A stretch of DNA of 64,000 nucleotides, taken from Eubacterium_U album (GTDB taxonomy: Bacteria; Bacillota; Clostridia; Lachnospirales; Lachnospiraceae). Position 1 is the first letter of the stretch. Each line of letters begins with the position of its first letter. The stretch is taken from positions 1 through 64,000 of the forward strand of contig NZ_JAODBU010000009.1 in assembly GCF_025336545.1 (NCBI RefSeq), in the 5' to 3' direction. The position numbers and the translations under genes are program-made. This document shows positions 35,642-44,430 of this stretch, in pieces. The notes under the pieces are model-generated. The model did no database searches and was not told where the DNA came from. It saw only the letters and a program-made list of their open reading frames with translations.

Positions 35642-36916
35642 CTATTTTGAAAGAATTGATGTATATGAAGCTGCATTATCTGTTTTAACCATGTTAATTG
35701 CAAATGCGTCATATTCGCTTGGGTTACCTAAACGGTTAGTAATATTTGATTCTGTCTGTCCGTCACCACCGATGTAATCTACTTTAAGGTTAAGAAGATC
35801 ATCGTATTTTTCAAGTAATGGCTGATATGTTGAACTAAGGAAGTTATCTGATGCATTGTAAATGTTAAGCCATACTTTCTTTTCTGCGCTCTTGCCTGAA
35901 TCAAGCTGATTTGAAACTTTGTCATAAATCTTTGTTGAATCTGTAAAGTCTTTATAGTTATCTGCTGTTACAGCAACGTTTAATGCGTAATATGATCTTT
36001 CTTCTTCACTGTATCTGTAATCTTCATCCTTTGTGAGACAGTTACCTGCATCATCAGGTGTTCCTATACCTGTATCAATATCTACACCATCAAGTGCGTT
36101 ACGAAGAACTCTAAGTGTAAGATATGCCTGAACGTCTGCATGCTGTGAAATTGTTCCGCCGTATCCTTCTGCTATAGCTGCTACTGCATCACTATTTGCA
36201 TCGTATCCAAATGTTGGAACCTTGTTATCTTTAGCCCATGCATTAAACATTGACATTCCCATACCATCGTTATTTGAAACAACTACATCAATCTGCTTTC
36301 CGAATGAAGCTGTCCATGTTCCAATTGCATTTCCTGCTGTTGCTGCATCCCATGTTGCTCCTGCTGAGTTCTTCATTTCCTGTGATGCTAATTCTCTGAT
36401 TGTGTATGTCTTTCCGTTAACCTCTAAAGTTGCATCCTTTACAGCCTTTGATGTTCCATCAACATTTGTTCCTGCTGGTGATGAATCAACGCTTCCCTCT
36501 TTTTCAACTGCTGTTCCAAGTGCTGAACGAACACCACATGTACGAGCGATTGAATCGTTATGTCCGATATCTCCGATTGCAAGAACATAACCGATTACTC
36601 CATCTCCGTTTCTATCAATTTTATCGATGTTCTTCTTAATGTAATCAAGTACCATCTGTCCCTGAAGTTCTGCACCCTGGTTAGCATCAAATCCTACATA
36701 ATATGTGTCTTTGTTGAAATTAAGTGCTGTTGTATCAAGTTCACCTGTTGAACTGTTTGATGGCTGACGGTTAAACCAACATAATGGTTTATCCTTATTT
36801 GCCACTGAACTAGCTGAACCTGAGCCACCTGAACTTCCGCCAGATGTTCCACAACCTACCATTGATACTCCGAGCACTGCGGCTACTAAAACTGTTAATA
36901 ATTTTGACTTTCTCAT
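35642..36916 (-). CDS. mglB: Galactose-binding lipoprotein MglB, circularly permuted
   Basis: 424 residues, ATG behind AGGAGGAATG, lipobox VGCG (Cys22), then a Gly/Ser linker. The fold begins at residue ~44 with KPLCWFNRQPS, which in ordinary MglB is near mature residue 100 (cf. IPIIFFNREP in the homologue at 26512). Order then continues: YYVGFDANQGAELQGQ, DRNGDGVIGYVLA (calcium-loop-like, from D101), SNNDGMGMSMFNAW, FGYDANSD, and the usual C-terminus near 325. After a linker, residues 347-424 are the missing N-terminal part: KKVWLNIYNASDNFL, LKVDYIGGDGQTESN, FAINMVKTDNAASYTSIL. It heads the mglBAC operon, so it is the likely sugar receptor. Confidence 0.85.
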   Translation of the reverse strand: MRKSKLLTVLVAAVLGVSMVGCGTSGGSSGGSGSASSVANKDKPLCWFNRQPSNSSTGELDTTALNFNKDTYYVGFDANQGAELQGQMVLDYIKKNIDKIDRNGDGVIGYVLAIGDIGHNDSIARTCGVRSALGTAVEKEGSVDSSPAGTNVDGTSKAVKDATLEVNGKTYTIRELASQEMKNSAGATWDAATAGNAIGTWTASFGKQIDVVVSNNDGMGMSMFNAWAKDNKVPTFGYDANSDAVAAIAEGYGGTISQHADVQAYLTLRVLRNALDGVDIDTGIGTPDDAGNCLTKDEDYRYSEEERSYYALNVAVTADNYKDFTDSTKIYDKVSNQLDSGKSAEKKVWLNIYNASDNFLSSTYQPLLEKYDDLLNLKVDYIGGDGQTESNITNRLGNPSEYDAFAINMVKTDNAASYTSILSK

Positions 36917-37150
36917 TAAACATTCCTCCTATTTGTTAATATTGTCGTTTTTTTTCCTGTCTCAATGACTAAATTTATTATAAATTTTATAGTCCCTAAA
37001 AAAAATAGAATATTTTTAGATAAAATATCAAAATTTTACTGTTTTTTAATGATTTTTATAGATATTTTTACTAAAATCGTTTTTATTGTTGATGTGGATT
37101 TTATGTTACTTAGCTTTCGACCAAAACATCTTTATATAATAAAAATAGCA

Positions 37151-37187
37151 TATCAGAAACACATCTCATTTGTTTATATCTCTGATA
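37151..37187 (-). terminator. Terminator after the small ORF
   Basis: TATCAGA (37151-37157) pairs with TCTGATA (37181-37187). The minus strand then runs TGCTATTTTTATT. The bases from here up to the mglB start (to 36917) hold only AT-rich promoter-like DNA and no gene. Confidence 0.55.
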
Positions 37188-37206
37188 CACTACTTATATT
37201 TCGTTA

Positions 37207-37350
37207 TTAAATTAATTTTCCTAATTTCCTTAGTTTGTCTACAACATTAATATAATTTTCATATGCTAAATTATAAATCCACTCCTTATCTTCTTTTCTG
37301 TACGGATCCTTTAAGAATCTTTTTATGAATTTAGCAATCTGGCTTCGCAT
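37207..37350 (-). CDS. Small basic protein, 47 residues, unknown function
   Basis: An ATG at 37350 follows GGGGGTT and overlaps the end of the ImmA remnant. The product starts MRSQIAKFIKRFLKDPYRKE and ends RKLGKLI. It is Lys/Arg-rich and probably helical. The coupling and ribosome site suggest that it was translated as the third gene of the XRE-ImmA unit. No family is recognised. Confidence 0.4.
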   Translation of the reverse strand: MRSQIAKFIKRFLKDPYRKEDKEWIYNLAYENYINVVDKLRKLGKLI

Positions 37351-37848
37351 CCAACCCCCTTAACAACTCATCCAAATCATCATCTGTATCGTCTGGTTTT
37401 CGACTAATTCTATCATTAATATCTTCCACTGAAAGCTGATAACAATTATAAATCTATAAATTTTCTCACTTCTTCCTTAGGCATCAATGGCATGCTGCAA
37501 AGTAATTAGCTTCTTGTTTTTTTCATCCTTGCTCTTACCATTTATAGTTGCATTATCATCAATAAATGTACTTTGGCTTGAAAAATGAAGTACAACATGG
37601 CCAATTTCATGTGCTAATGTAAAATTTTCTCTAGATAATCTAACACTTGAATTAGTATAAATTACTGTATCATTATCTCTTTTTAATGCAAATCCAAGAT
37701 TTTCATCATCCATTGGATATCTTAATAATTTATACCCCATTCTTTTACATTCTTTAAGCAAATCTATTATCCCATATCTACTAACCACGCATTTGTCCCT
37801 TAATTCATATGCTGCATTCCTTATTTCACGCTTTCTATTCTCCTGCAC
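37331..37848 (-). pseudogene. Frameshifted ImmA/IrrE metallopeptidase gene
   Basis: A GTG start at 37848 behind AGGGGG opens an ImmA-type protease with the zinc motif AHEIGHVVLH. The frame fails after KSKDEKNK. The rest is readable in other frames: EANYFAAC, LMPKEEVRKFI, then QLSVEDINDRISRKPDD up to a stop at 37331. At least two small indels are needed to explain this. In intact systems this protease cleaves the partner XRE repressor. Confidence 0.75.
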
Positions 37849-37863
37849 AAATAATACCCCCTG

Positions 37864-38190
37864 TTAATTTTTATTTTGAATTTTGTCATATAAGTGTTTA
37901 TTGGCATAAAATAAATCCAGCATATCAAACACCTTTTCAGACGCACTCTTTTCAATACTTGTTCTATATTCTATTACCGGTGCTTCATCTAATACCTTAG
38001 TTATATCCCCAACTGTAACACTCAAAATTTTCGCAATCTTTGAAAGGATATCTAATGTAATGCTGTTCGTGCCATTTTCAATTCAAGCATACTTTTGTCT
38101 ACTAATACCCAGTTGTTCAGCAACCTGTTCCTGTGTATATCCTTTTGCACTTCTCAACTTTCTAATTCGGGTTCCCAACAATTCATTCAT
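37864..38190 (-). pseudogene. XRE-family repressor gene with one in-frame TGA
   Basis: A 109-codon frame begins at ATG 38190 behind GGAGG: MNELLGTRIRKLRSAKGYTQ, then EQVAEQLGISRQKYA, a TGA at 38095-38093, and IENGTNSITLDILSKIAKIL in the same frame. The family has Arg or Trp at that place, so the change fits CGA to TGA. The C-terminal tail is 55 residues. It lies directly upstream of the ImmA remnant, the usual ImmR-ImmA order. Confidence 0.75.
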
Positions 38191-38292
38191 GACTATTCCT
38201 CCCTCACTTATACTAACATTGTAACATCTTTAAGGTCTTTTTCACATTTTTTGATATTTGCATTCGCTACCATATTTTCAATAAATTTACAC

Positions 38293-38353
38293 AAAAAAGA
38301 AACGGTCTACAATCCTCTAAGCGTTAACTTACGGACTTTTCCGTTTCTTTTTT
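38293..38353. terminator. Hairpin with 13-bp perfect arms
   Basis: AAAAAAGAAACGG (38293-38305) pairs with CCGTTTCTTTTTT (38341-38353). The A/T-runs let it act in both directions between the HigA gene and the XRE remnant. The long loop (35 bases) is unusual. Confidence 0.6.
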
Positions 38354-38398
38354 ATTTATTCTCAGAATTAGAAAACTTTAATTTTCATTCCTACAGAA

Positions 38399-39505
38399 TT
38401 ATGCTGTATATTTAGTTTCGATAATATATTTTTCTTTTAATTTTGAGCATCCATTTTGTGGTATTATTCCATCATGTTGCATTCTGCCTGCTACAATTCC
38501 TGGATGTATCCCTATTTTTTTAGCAAATTCAACTATCTCATTATCTGATGTATATTTTGAAGGTGAAAATTTCTTATAATCTGCCGGTGCAATCAAATAA
38601 TCAGTTGCAAATTCATCCGCTTCTTTTTCTAATTTATTATTAATGTCAATCATTTCTTCCATAGTACTACTTATAAATACCGTTTTTATTTTCTGTTGAA
38701 GTACATGTTTTATTTCATGAAACAATGAAAACCAAAACTTATCCGCATCCAACCCTCTATTATTCATTGCCAGCACTACTCTCTCATCGTTTATCCATTT
38801 TACTGCGCCGTTTACACCTGCATTTTTAAGATGTGGCAATAGTACAAAAGCCACACCACAATCTGCAAAAATTTCTTTCATTCTAGGCAAAAACTCTTCT
38901 GGTTTCTGAACTGTCATACTTCTAAGTTCCGGCAAATATCTTTTTAATTTCTGTGCATCATACGGACTGGTATTTATATTTTTTGATATATTTATTGCGG
39001 TTTGAATCCACGCTCTGGAATTAATAATATTTTTTTCATTATTGCAGGACGTACTCGTTCTAAAATTAACTAAAAAATCCGGTTGCAACATGATTCTTAA
39101 ATCTGAAACTCTAAAAAATCTACATAAATTAGCTACTTTGTCATTTACATTTCTAGTAATAGGTAAATCAACTACATCAACAAAATATCTATAATCTATC
39201 TCTTTTACAATCTTAGTTTGCTCATCATAATCTTTCGCCTGCTGCATTTCAATAAGCTTTCTATCATAAGTATTTTGTAAATTCTGCCATACTTCTACAC
39301 TTGTTCCCATCATAACTGATAGTTTCTTTGCTAAATCATTTGATATATTAGCCTGACCGTTAATCAATTTGCTTAATGTTTTAGCTGTTGTTCCCATTCT
39401 TTTAGCAAATTCAGCCTGACTAACTTCCATATCCTCGATAATGTCAGCAATATAATAGCCTGGGTGAAATGCCACTATATCTTTGTATTTTTTCACATTA
39501 CTCAT
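38399..39505 (-). CDS. HigA-type antitoxin with ImmA/IrrE peptidase domain
   Basis: 368 residues. An N-terminal XRE helix-turn-helix of the HigA type (about 12-75, FHPGYYIADIIEDMEVSQAE and KTLSKLINGQANISNDLA) is followed by a zinc-peptidase domain with FHEIKHVLQQ near 265 and EKEADEFATDYLI near 292. The start codon overlaps the stop of a truncated HigB-like toxin gene. The combined domain plan suggests an antitoxin able to process itself or a partner. The neighbouring toxin is broken, so this may be an orphan regulator. Confidence 0.78.
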   Translation of the reverse strand: MSNVKKYKDIVAFHPGYYIADIIEDMEVSQAEFAKRMGTTAKTLSKLINGQANISNDLAKKLSVMMGTSVEVWQNLQNTYDRKLIEMQQAKDYDEQTKIVKEIDYRYFVDVVDLPITRNVNDKVANLCRFFRVSDLRIMLQPDFLVNFRTSTSCNNEKNIINSRAWIQTAINISKNINTSPYDAQKLKRYLPELRSMTVQKPEEFLPRMKEIFADCGVAFVLLPHLKNAGVNGAVKWINDERVVLAMNNRGLDADKFWFSLFHEIKHVLQQKIKTVFISSTMEEMIDINNKLEKEADEFATDYLIAPADYKKFSPSKYTSDNEIVEFAKKIGIHPGIVAGRMQHDGIIPQNGCSKLKEKYIIETKYTA

Positions 39506-39677
39506 AATGGTTAGACACCTCCGTTACTTTTACAATTTTAATTATTTTACATTGAGATAAGATATCGCCTTCCGTGATTTCCTGTCCTTCATTATCACAA
39601 GGAATCATAGTAACCCTATATCTGGTATTGCCTAATCTTATACTCCATTCATCTTTTCTATTACCTTTTAAGTAATT
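39498..39677 (-). pseudogene. 5'-truncated HigB/RelE-type toxin gene
   Basis: About 58 codons read LKGNRKDEWSIRLGNTRYRV, then MIPCDNEGQEITEGD and VKVTEVSNHYE, ending four bases into the antitoxin ATG (ATGAGTAA). This is the C-terminal half of a HigB-like toxin, with its typical GNRK..WSIRL core. The N-terminal half is missing; the NUDIX gene ends exactly where the toxin should continue. Confidence 0.65.
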
Positions 39678-39678
39678 T

Positions 39679-40131
39679 TTATTTCAACTCATGTCTCCAC
39701 TCGCCGTCTTCAACCACATAGTGAAATTCACTGATATCATCTTGAAGAAAAACTTTCAGCATGTCGTCCATATCGCTTGCCATTTTTTCTTTCTTCATTT
39801 GCTCTAAAGGCATCCATTTTACTTCACCTTCATCTGATGATTTTAAGGTTCCGCTGAATTTATTTGTTTTATAAAATACAACTATGTATCTAGAACCGTC
39901 TTCTCTCGGCCAATCTTTTGTCCCACAAATTCTTGGATTTTCTATTTTTAATCCTGTTTCTTCATATACTTCGCGTATAACAGAATCTACAAATGATTCT
40001 CCTTTTTCAACGTGACCACCGGGGAATGTCAAGCCTCCCCAATTTTCATCTATCTTATCCTGTACAAGTACATTTCCTTTGTCATCATATACCATGCACA
40101 TATTTGTTAGCGTTACCTGTTCTGTTGTCAT
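39679..40131 (-). CDS. NUDIX hydrolase, MutT/8-oxo-dGTPase-like
   Basis: A 150-residue protein with a complete Nudix box at about 38-60 (GGHVEKGESFVDSVIREVYE, then ETGL), which binds the metal and cleaves nucleoside diphosphate bonds. The fold and length fit small MutT-type house-cleaning enzymes. The exact substrate is unknown. It is a single gene inserted beside the toxin remnant. Confidence 0.85.
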   Translation of the reverse strand: MTTEQVTLTNMCMVYDDKGNVLVQDKIDENWGGLTFPGGHVEKGESFVDSVIREVYEETGLKIENPRICGTKDWPREDGSRYIVVFYKTNKFSGTLKSSDEGEVKWMPLEQMKKEKMASDMDDMLKVFLQDDISEFHYVVEDGEWRHELK

Positions 40132-40313
40132 TTTGACGCTCCTATTCCTTATGCTTTGTTACATTTATGTTAAAATACGGTTATCATAACTTCATAATTC
40201 TTTATTTCTATAATATCATATAAATACATCTTTCCATAATTTGACCATCTTATCAACAGTGATTCATAAAACATATTGTATCTTTCTATTTTTCCTGTAA
40301 TATTTTCCTGTTT

Positions 40314-40452
40314 TTATAAATTTCTTCAAGATTATTTTAGTCCAAAATGTCCGTTTCTTCAAAATTATTTCTCTGCATTATGTCCGTTTCTTCAAGATTT
40401 ATTTTCTATATTTTGCACGTTTCTTCAAGATTTTTATAATTTTTTAAGCAGC
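40314..40452. repeat. 33-bp tandem repeat, four units
   Basis: TTTCTTCAA starts at 40321, 40354, 40387 and 40420, exactly 33 bases apart. The middle units share ATGTCCGTTTCTTCAA. As 33 is a multiple of three, an open frame runs through it with an 11-residue repeat (CPFLQDYFS-like), but this frame has no ribosome site. The rest of 40132-40674 is AT-rich and shows no gene. Confidence 0.75.
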
Positions 40453-40674
40453 CATTTCCTTTTGTTACACAATTAAAAATACCTCCTATCCGCTTACTGT
40501 ATTTGCTAATAAATACAAATAAACATATAGAAGGTATTTTCTAAACACTTTATGAACAAATTTAATTCGGCATAATTACTATGCTAGTATGCATTTAATC
40601 GAAATTTATTTTTCCTGAATTTCTTTTCCACTCATACGCTCTATTTCTATTTCAAAAAACTGCACTAATTTTTG

Positions 40675-41511
40675 TTACTTAATTATATATTTCGTACCTC
40701 TTCCTTTACCTTCGTCCGTTACAATTCCCTTTTGAATCAAATCTTTCAATATCTGTATTGTCTTTGATTTGCCAAATGAAACATACGGCGCAATTTCGCT
40801 AATCGATTTAAGAACTGTCCTACTTAAAATTTTATATACTGTTCTTTCATCTTCCGTCAAATTCATGTTTTCTTCAAAAACGGAAAGTTTACCTGACAAA
40901 TATTCTTCTTCCGTTATCCCTGATGGCAATCCACCCGGAGAAATAATCTCTATTCTATCATCAAACATCAATACTCTGATTTGGGACTCCACATCCCATA
41001 CTCTATGAATTAGTGCATTTGCAATTGCTTCTCTAAAAGCTGCTTCCGGAATTCTTTCTACGTTTTTTCGTTCTGCCCCTTGTATCACTTCATATCTATA
41101 GTAATCTCTGAATACATCCAGTGTCTTATCATACACATCTAAAACAGATATATTATCAAACGTTGCTCTTTTTTGAATAATACTGATATTTTGACCGAAC
41201 TTAACAATATCAATTCCAGGAAAATGTGATTTATATAAATACGGCTTTTGGACTCCGCCTTTTACTGTAAGCTTTATTGTATTATCGCTTTGTATTTCGA
41301 GTGTATAGTCCGGTTGAGGCTAAATGCTATCATTAATTTTATTTTCTATATCCAAACAGGATTGCCTTACATTAGGCATCCCCTTAACATTACCGTTATC
41401 GTCTATCCCGAAAAAAATCTCGCCTCCATCATAATTTGAAAAAGCACTTACAGTTTTTAAAAATGTATTTGTAATTGTTTCTTTAAATTCTAATTTTTTT
41501 GTTTCATGCAT
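40675..41511 (-). pseudogene. AlbA/Slfn-type ATP-binding protein gene with in-frame TAG
   Basis: One 278-codon frame is interrupted only by a TAG at 41322-41320 (INDSI-stop-PQPDYTLEI). N-terminal AlbA_2 domain: KKLEFKETITNTFLKTVSAF and GGEIFFGIDDNGNVKG. The C-terminal half has the GHKL-like block (FREAIANALIHR, IEIISPGGLPSG) and a winged helix. Typical members have about 450-500 residues; the middle is shortened by a deletion as well. Related proteins are regulators or defence-associated. Confidence 0.75.
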
Positions 41512-41547
41512 ACTACTTGTATCCTTTCCATTTTATTTATTATATGT

Positions 41548-41603
41548 AAAAACGCACGAAAAATTAAACATAAAAAAATACGTTTTATTTTTCGTGCGTT
41601 TTT
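41548..41603. terminator. 17-bp perfect hairpin terminator
   Basis: AAAAACGCACGAAAAAT (41548-41564) pairs exactly with ATTTTTCGTGCGTTTTT (41587-41603). It lies six bases past the fic stop and ends in T-runs on both strands. Confidence 0.85.
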
Positions 41604-41608
41604 GATTG

Positions 41609-42661
41609 TTATTCAAAGTCACTGCGTACATAAAATGTAGCTCTTCCGTTTCCTTTTTTTATAAGAACCCCTTCTTCTACTAATTGTTTTAAAGCTAACT
41701 CTACTGATTTTTTTCCTATAGAAGGGCATAACTCAACAACGTCACTCTTAGTTATTTTTCCTATTTTATTATATATTGCACGTCTGACAATTTCTTTTGC
41801 AGGAATTTTTTCACTTACAAGTTCTACTCTTTCCTCAAAATCTCTGTATGAAGCAAGAATAATCCTTAACATATATTTCACAAAAGACGTTACATCTTCC
41901 TTATTTTCATGCCAACCATCTTGACAATTTTCTAATGCTTTATAATATAAATCTTTATTCTTTGCAATCTTATTTTCAATAGAAATATATTTACCTACAA
42001 CATATCCACTTCTATATAAAAGAAGCGCTGTAAGCAAACGGCTCATTCTTCCATTTCCATCACTAAATGGATGTATACAAAGAAAATCATGTATAAAAAT
42101 AGGAATAAGCAAGAGCGAATCCAACTCTTCGCTATCAATCATTTTGTTGTAATTCTCACAAATATCGTCTATTGCAGACGGCGTTTCATATGGTGCAAGC
42201 GGTGTGAAAAGCACGTACTCTTTTCCTTTTTCATCAGTAGCAGCAATAACATTTTGTGATACCTTAAAATGACCACCAATATTTTTTTCCGTATATTTAT
42301 ATAAATCACGATGTAACTGCAAAATATAATTTGCTCTTATTGGAATGTACTCATAATTCTCATGAATCGTATTCAGGACATCTCTATATCCAAGAATTTC
42401 TTCCTCATCACGATTTTTCGGAGTTGTCTTTTCCTCACATAACTGCCTTAATCTTGTACTTGTAGTCCGTATTCCTTCAATTGCATTCGATGCCTCTGTA
42501 CTCTGTCGCTTTGCTATTTCAATAAGTTTATCTAACTCTTCCGGTTTCTGCTTAAGATATATTTCCTGTCTTCCCTTATATTCATGAATCTGTGCAACAA
42601 GTGAAATTATTTCACTATCCCATTTTTTTTCTTTCAACGATGAATAATCAAATTTTCTCAT
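41609..42661 (-). CDS. Fic-family AMP/UMP-transferase, class II
   Basis: 350 residues: N-terminal Fic_N region, core motif HPFSDGNGRMSR with catalytic H197, and a C-terminal winged helix (about 285-345). The inhibitory helix motif SNAIEG (58-63, pattern S/TxxxE) precedes the core, so self-inhibition is expected. These enzymes transfer AMP from ATP to target proteins. It appears intact, alone in its transcript, and next to the broken AlbA-type gene. Confidence 0.87.
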   Translation of the reverse strand: MRKFDYSSLKEKKWDSEIISLVAQIHEYKGRQEIYLKQKPEELDKLIEIAKRQSTEASNAIEGIRTTSTRLRQLCEEKTTPKNRDEEEILGYRDVLNTIHENYEYIPIRANYILQLHRDLYKYTEKNIGGHFKVSQNVIAATDEKGKEYVLFTPLAPYETPSAIDDICENYNKMIDSEELDSLLLIPIFIHDFLCIHPFSDGNGRMSRLLTALLLYRSGYVVGKYISIENKIAKNKDLYYKALENCQDGWHENKEDVTSFVKYMLRIILASYRDFEERVELVSEKIPAKEIVRRAIYNKIGKITKSDVVELCPSIGKKSVELALKQLVEEGVLIKKGNGRATFYVRSDFE

Positions 42662-42809
42662 AATCCATCTCCTAATTTGTTATTTATCTTCTAAATTATA
42701 TTGCATTTTAGGAGATAATTCAATTATTAGGACATAAAATCCTTATATATAGCATTCCTTTTTTTAGAAAGTATATTCTATTTTTAGAATAATACATAAT
42801 CACATATTC

Positions 42810-43160
42810 CTATTTAATTGCCTCGCTCCATTCATTTTCCTTGAAACCTGTTAACACTATATTTTCTCCAACTATAAGCGGACGCTTCATAAGCATGCCA
42901 TTAGTTGCCAATAATTGTAACTGCTCATCTTCACTCATTGTAGGCAACTTATCTTTAAGTTTCATCTCTTTATATAATAATCCGCTGGTATTAAAAAATC
43001 TTTTAATTGGCAAACCACTTTTATTAAACCATTCTTTTAATTCATCATATGTTGGATTGTTTTCCACTATATGACGCTCTGTGTATTCCACATTATGTTC
43101 GTCCAACCACTTTTTAGCCTTTTTGCAAGTTGAACATTTTGGATAACATATAAATAACAT
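42810..43160 (-). CDS. ArsC/Spx-superfamily protein
   Basis: A 116-residue thioredoxin-fold protein with CSTCKKAK (CxxC at C10/C13) and the end region MLMKRPLIVGENIVLTGF typical of the YffB/Spx/ArsC family. True arsenate reductase activity is doubtful without an ars operon; a thiol-redox or regulatory role is as likely. The RBS is weak. A LysR-type C-terminal remnant ends just upstream. Confidence 0.8.
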   Translation of the reverse strand: MLFICYPKCSTCKKAKKWLDEHNVEYTERHIVENNPTYDELKEWFNKSGLPIKRFFNTSGLLYKEMKLKDKLPTMSEDEQLQLLATNGMLMKRPLIVGENIVLTGFKENEWSEAIK

Positions 43161-43164
43161 TTTT

Positions 43165-43260
43165 TCACCATCCTTTATTAATTTCTTTTAAATATTCTAT
43201 AAATTTCTTAACTGCCGAATTTAATATTTTTCTATCCTTCATTGCCAATGTAATCTAGCT
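43165..43260 (-). pseudogene. C-terminal remnant of a LysR-type regulator
   Basis: About 29 codons read ITLAMKDRKILNSAVKKFIE followed by YLKEINKGW and stop at 43165, five bases before the ArsC-like ATG. This fits the last helix of a LysR substrate-binding domain. No helix-turn-helix part is present. Confidence 0.45.
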
Positions 43261-43337
43261 TATTTTGCCGATTTTATTATGAATGTCTGCATAATTTATA
43301 AAAATGGCACTATATAAACCGGCATTCCAACAGATAC

Positions 43338-44114
43338 CTATAACAAGTGACTGTATATTTCTAAATCTTCGTTCTTAAATACATTAAATATTACCTTTTT
43401 GATTCTGTCATCTTTTTTCAAAAATTGCATTACTGTTTCCGTAGCAATTTCAGCAGCCCTCTGCTGTGGGAATCTAAAGACTCCTGTGGACAAGCAACAA
43501 AATGCTATTGATTCCACACCTGTATCAGCAGCAAGTTTTAAACATTCTTTATAACAACTTGCAAGCAAATTTTCATCTTCTTGGGTAACTTTCCATTGTA
43601 TAATAGGTCCCACTGTGTGAAGAACATATTTTGCCGGAAGGTTGTATCCTGATGTAATCTTTGCTTTTCCAGTTTCCTCTTCATGCCCCTGCTTTGTCAT
43701 AATCTCATGCATTTTCAAACGAAGTTCTACTCCTGCATAAGTATGAATAAAATTATCAATACAGGCATGCATAGGTGAAAAGCATCCAAGCATCTGTGAG
43801 TTGCAAGCATTTACGATTGCGTCACATTTCAAAGTAGTAATATCTCCCTGCCAGATATATAATCTTGAATCGGATTTCACAGGTGTAAGAGTTGCAACAT
43901 CTGTGATACCACGCTCTATATTTCTTTCAGTAAGATACTCATCCTGTATTTCCAAAAATTCATGACTTATTGGTCTTGGTGGTCTAACATTCATAAGTGA
44001 GCGCAACAGATTCTCCTGTCCCTGCTTATCCGCGGGAATACTCTGTCTACCAAACCTTATTTCTTCTTTTAAAAGATACTTAATCAAATATTCTCTTCGC
44101 TCATTCTGGTTCAT
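43338..44114 (-). CDS. Zinc-type macrodomain protein-ADP-ribose hydrolase
   Basis: 258 residues with a macrodomain at about 85-250: IVNACNSQMLGC, TSGYNLPAKYVLHTVGP, and CLSTGVFRFPQQRAAEIA. The CFSPMHACIDNFIH region supplies the Cys/His residues of the zinc-binding macrodomains linked to SirTM operons. Its start overlaps the stop of a Sir2 remnant (ATGA), which is the operon layout of SirTM systems where Sir2 adds ADP-ribose and the macrodomain removes it. Confidence 0.82.
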   Translation of the reverse strand: MNQNERREYLIKYLLKEEIRFGRQSIPADKQGQENLLRSLMNVRPPRPISHEFLEIQDEYLTERNIERGITDVATLTPVKSDSRLYIWQGDITTLKCDAIVNACNSQMLGCFSPMHACIDNFIHTYAGVELRLKMHEIMTKQGHEEETGKAKITSGYNLPAKYVLHTVGPIIQWKVTQEDENLLASCYKECLKLAADTGVESIAFCCLSTGVFRFPQQRAAEIATETVMQFLKKDDRIKKVIFNVFKNEDLEIYSHLL

Positions 44115-44430
44115 AATACCTGTCCCCTTATATCTGTAATTGCCTTTGCCATATCACCGCCGATACCGATTGCGCGCTTTCCGAAACCTTCCGGTACGAC
44201 TGCTTCATCCATCTTTCTAAACATTTCTTCCGCATCATATGTCTTTGGATGACATCCTCTCTGGCATTGTATTTTACCATAATCTCCCTATGTTGCAAAT
44301 ATTCTGTTTTCATCAAACCCTGCTTTATAAAACTGATGGTCCACATTGGTAGTCATTACAAAATACTCCTTGCTTTTCACAATATCATAAAGCTCGGTAT
44401 AAAGCGGCAATTCCGGAGGAGCAAAGCTTT
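44111..44430 (-). pseudogene. C-terminal SirTM/Sir2 remnant with in-frame TAG
   Basis: The frame reads PPELPLYTELYDIVKSKEYF, VMTTNVDHQFYKAGFDENRI, FAT, then TAG at 44290-44288 where the family has Gln. It goes on GDYGKIQCQRGCHPKTYDAE up to FGKRAIGIGGDMAKAI, stopping at 44111. The NAD-binding N-terminus is deleted. TTNVDHQF is the Sir2 catalytic block. Confidence 0.75.

Noticed and set aside
37864..38190. TGA in the XRE gene as a selenocysteine or recoded codon
   Set aside because: The position is inside a DNA-binding helix where the family has Arg or Trp, and no SECIS-like hairpin follows. A nonsense mutation is simpler.
40276..40476. 66-codon frame with an 11-residue repeat (CPFLQ-like)
   Set aside because: It has no ribosome site or recognisable start context, and the repeat is better explained as a 33-bp DNA tandem repeat. 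It is listed as a repeat only.
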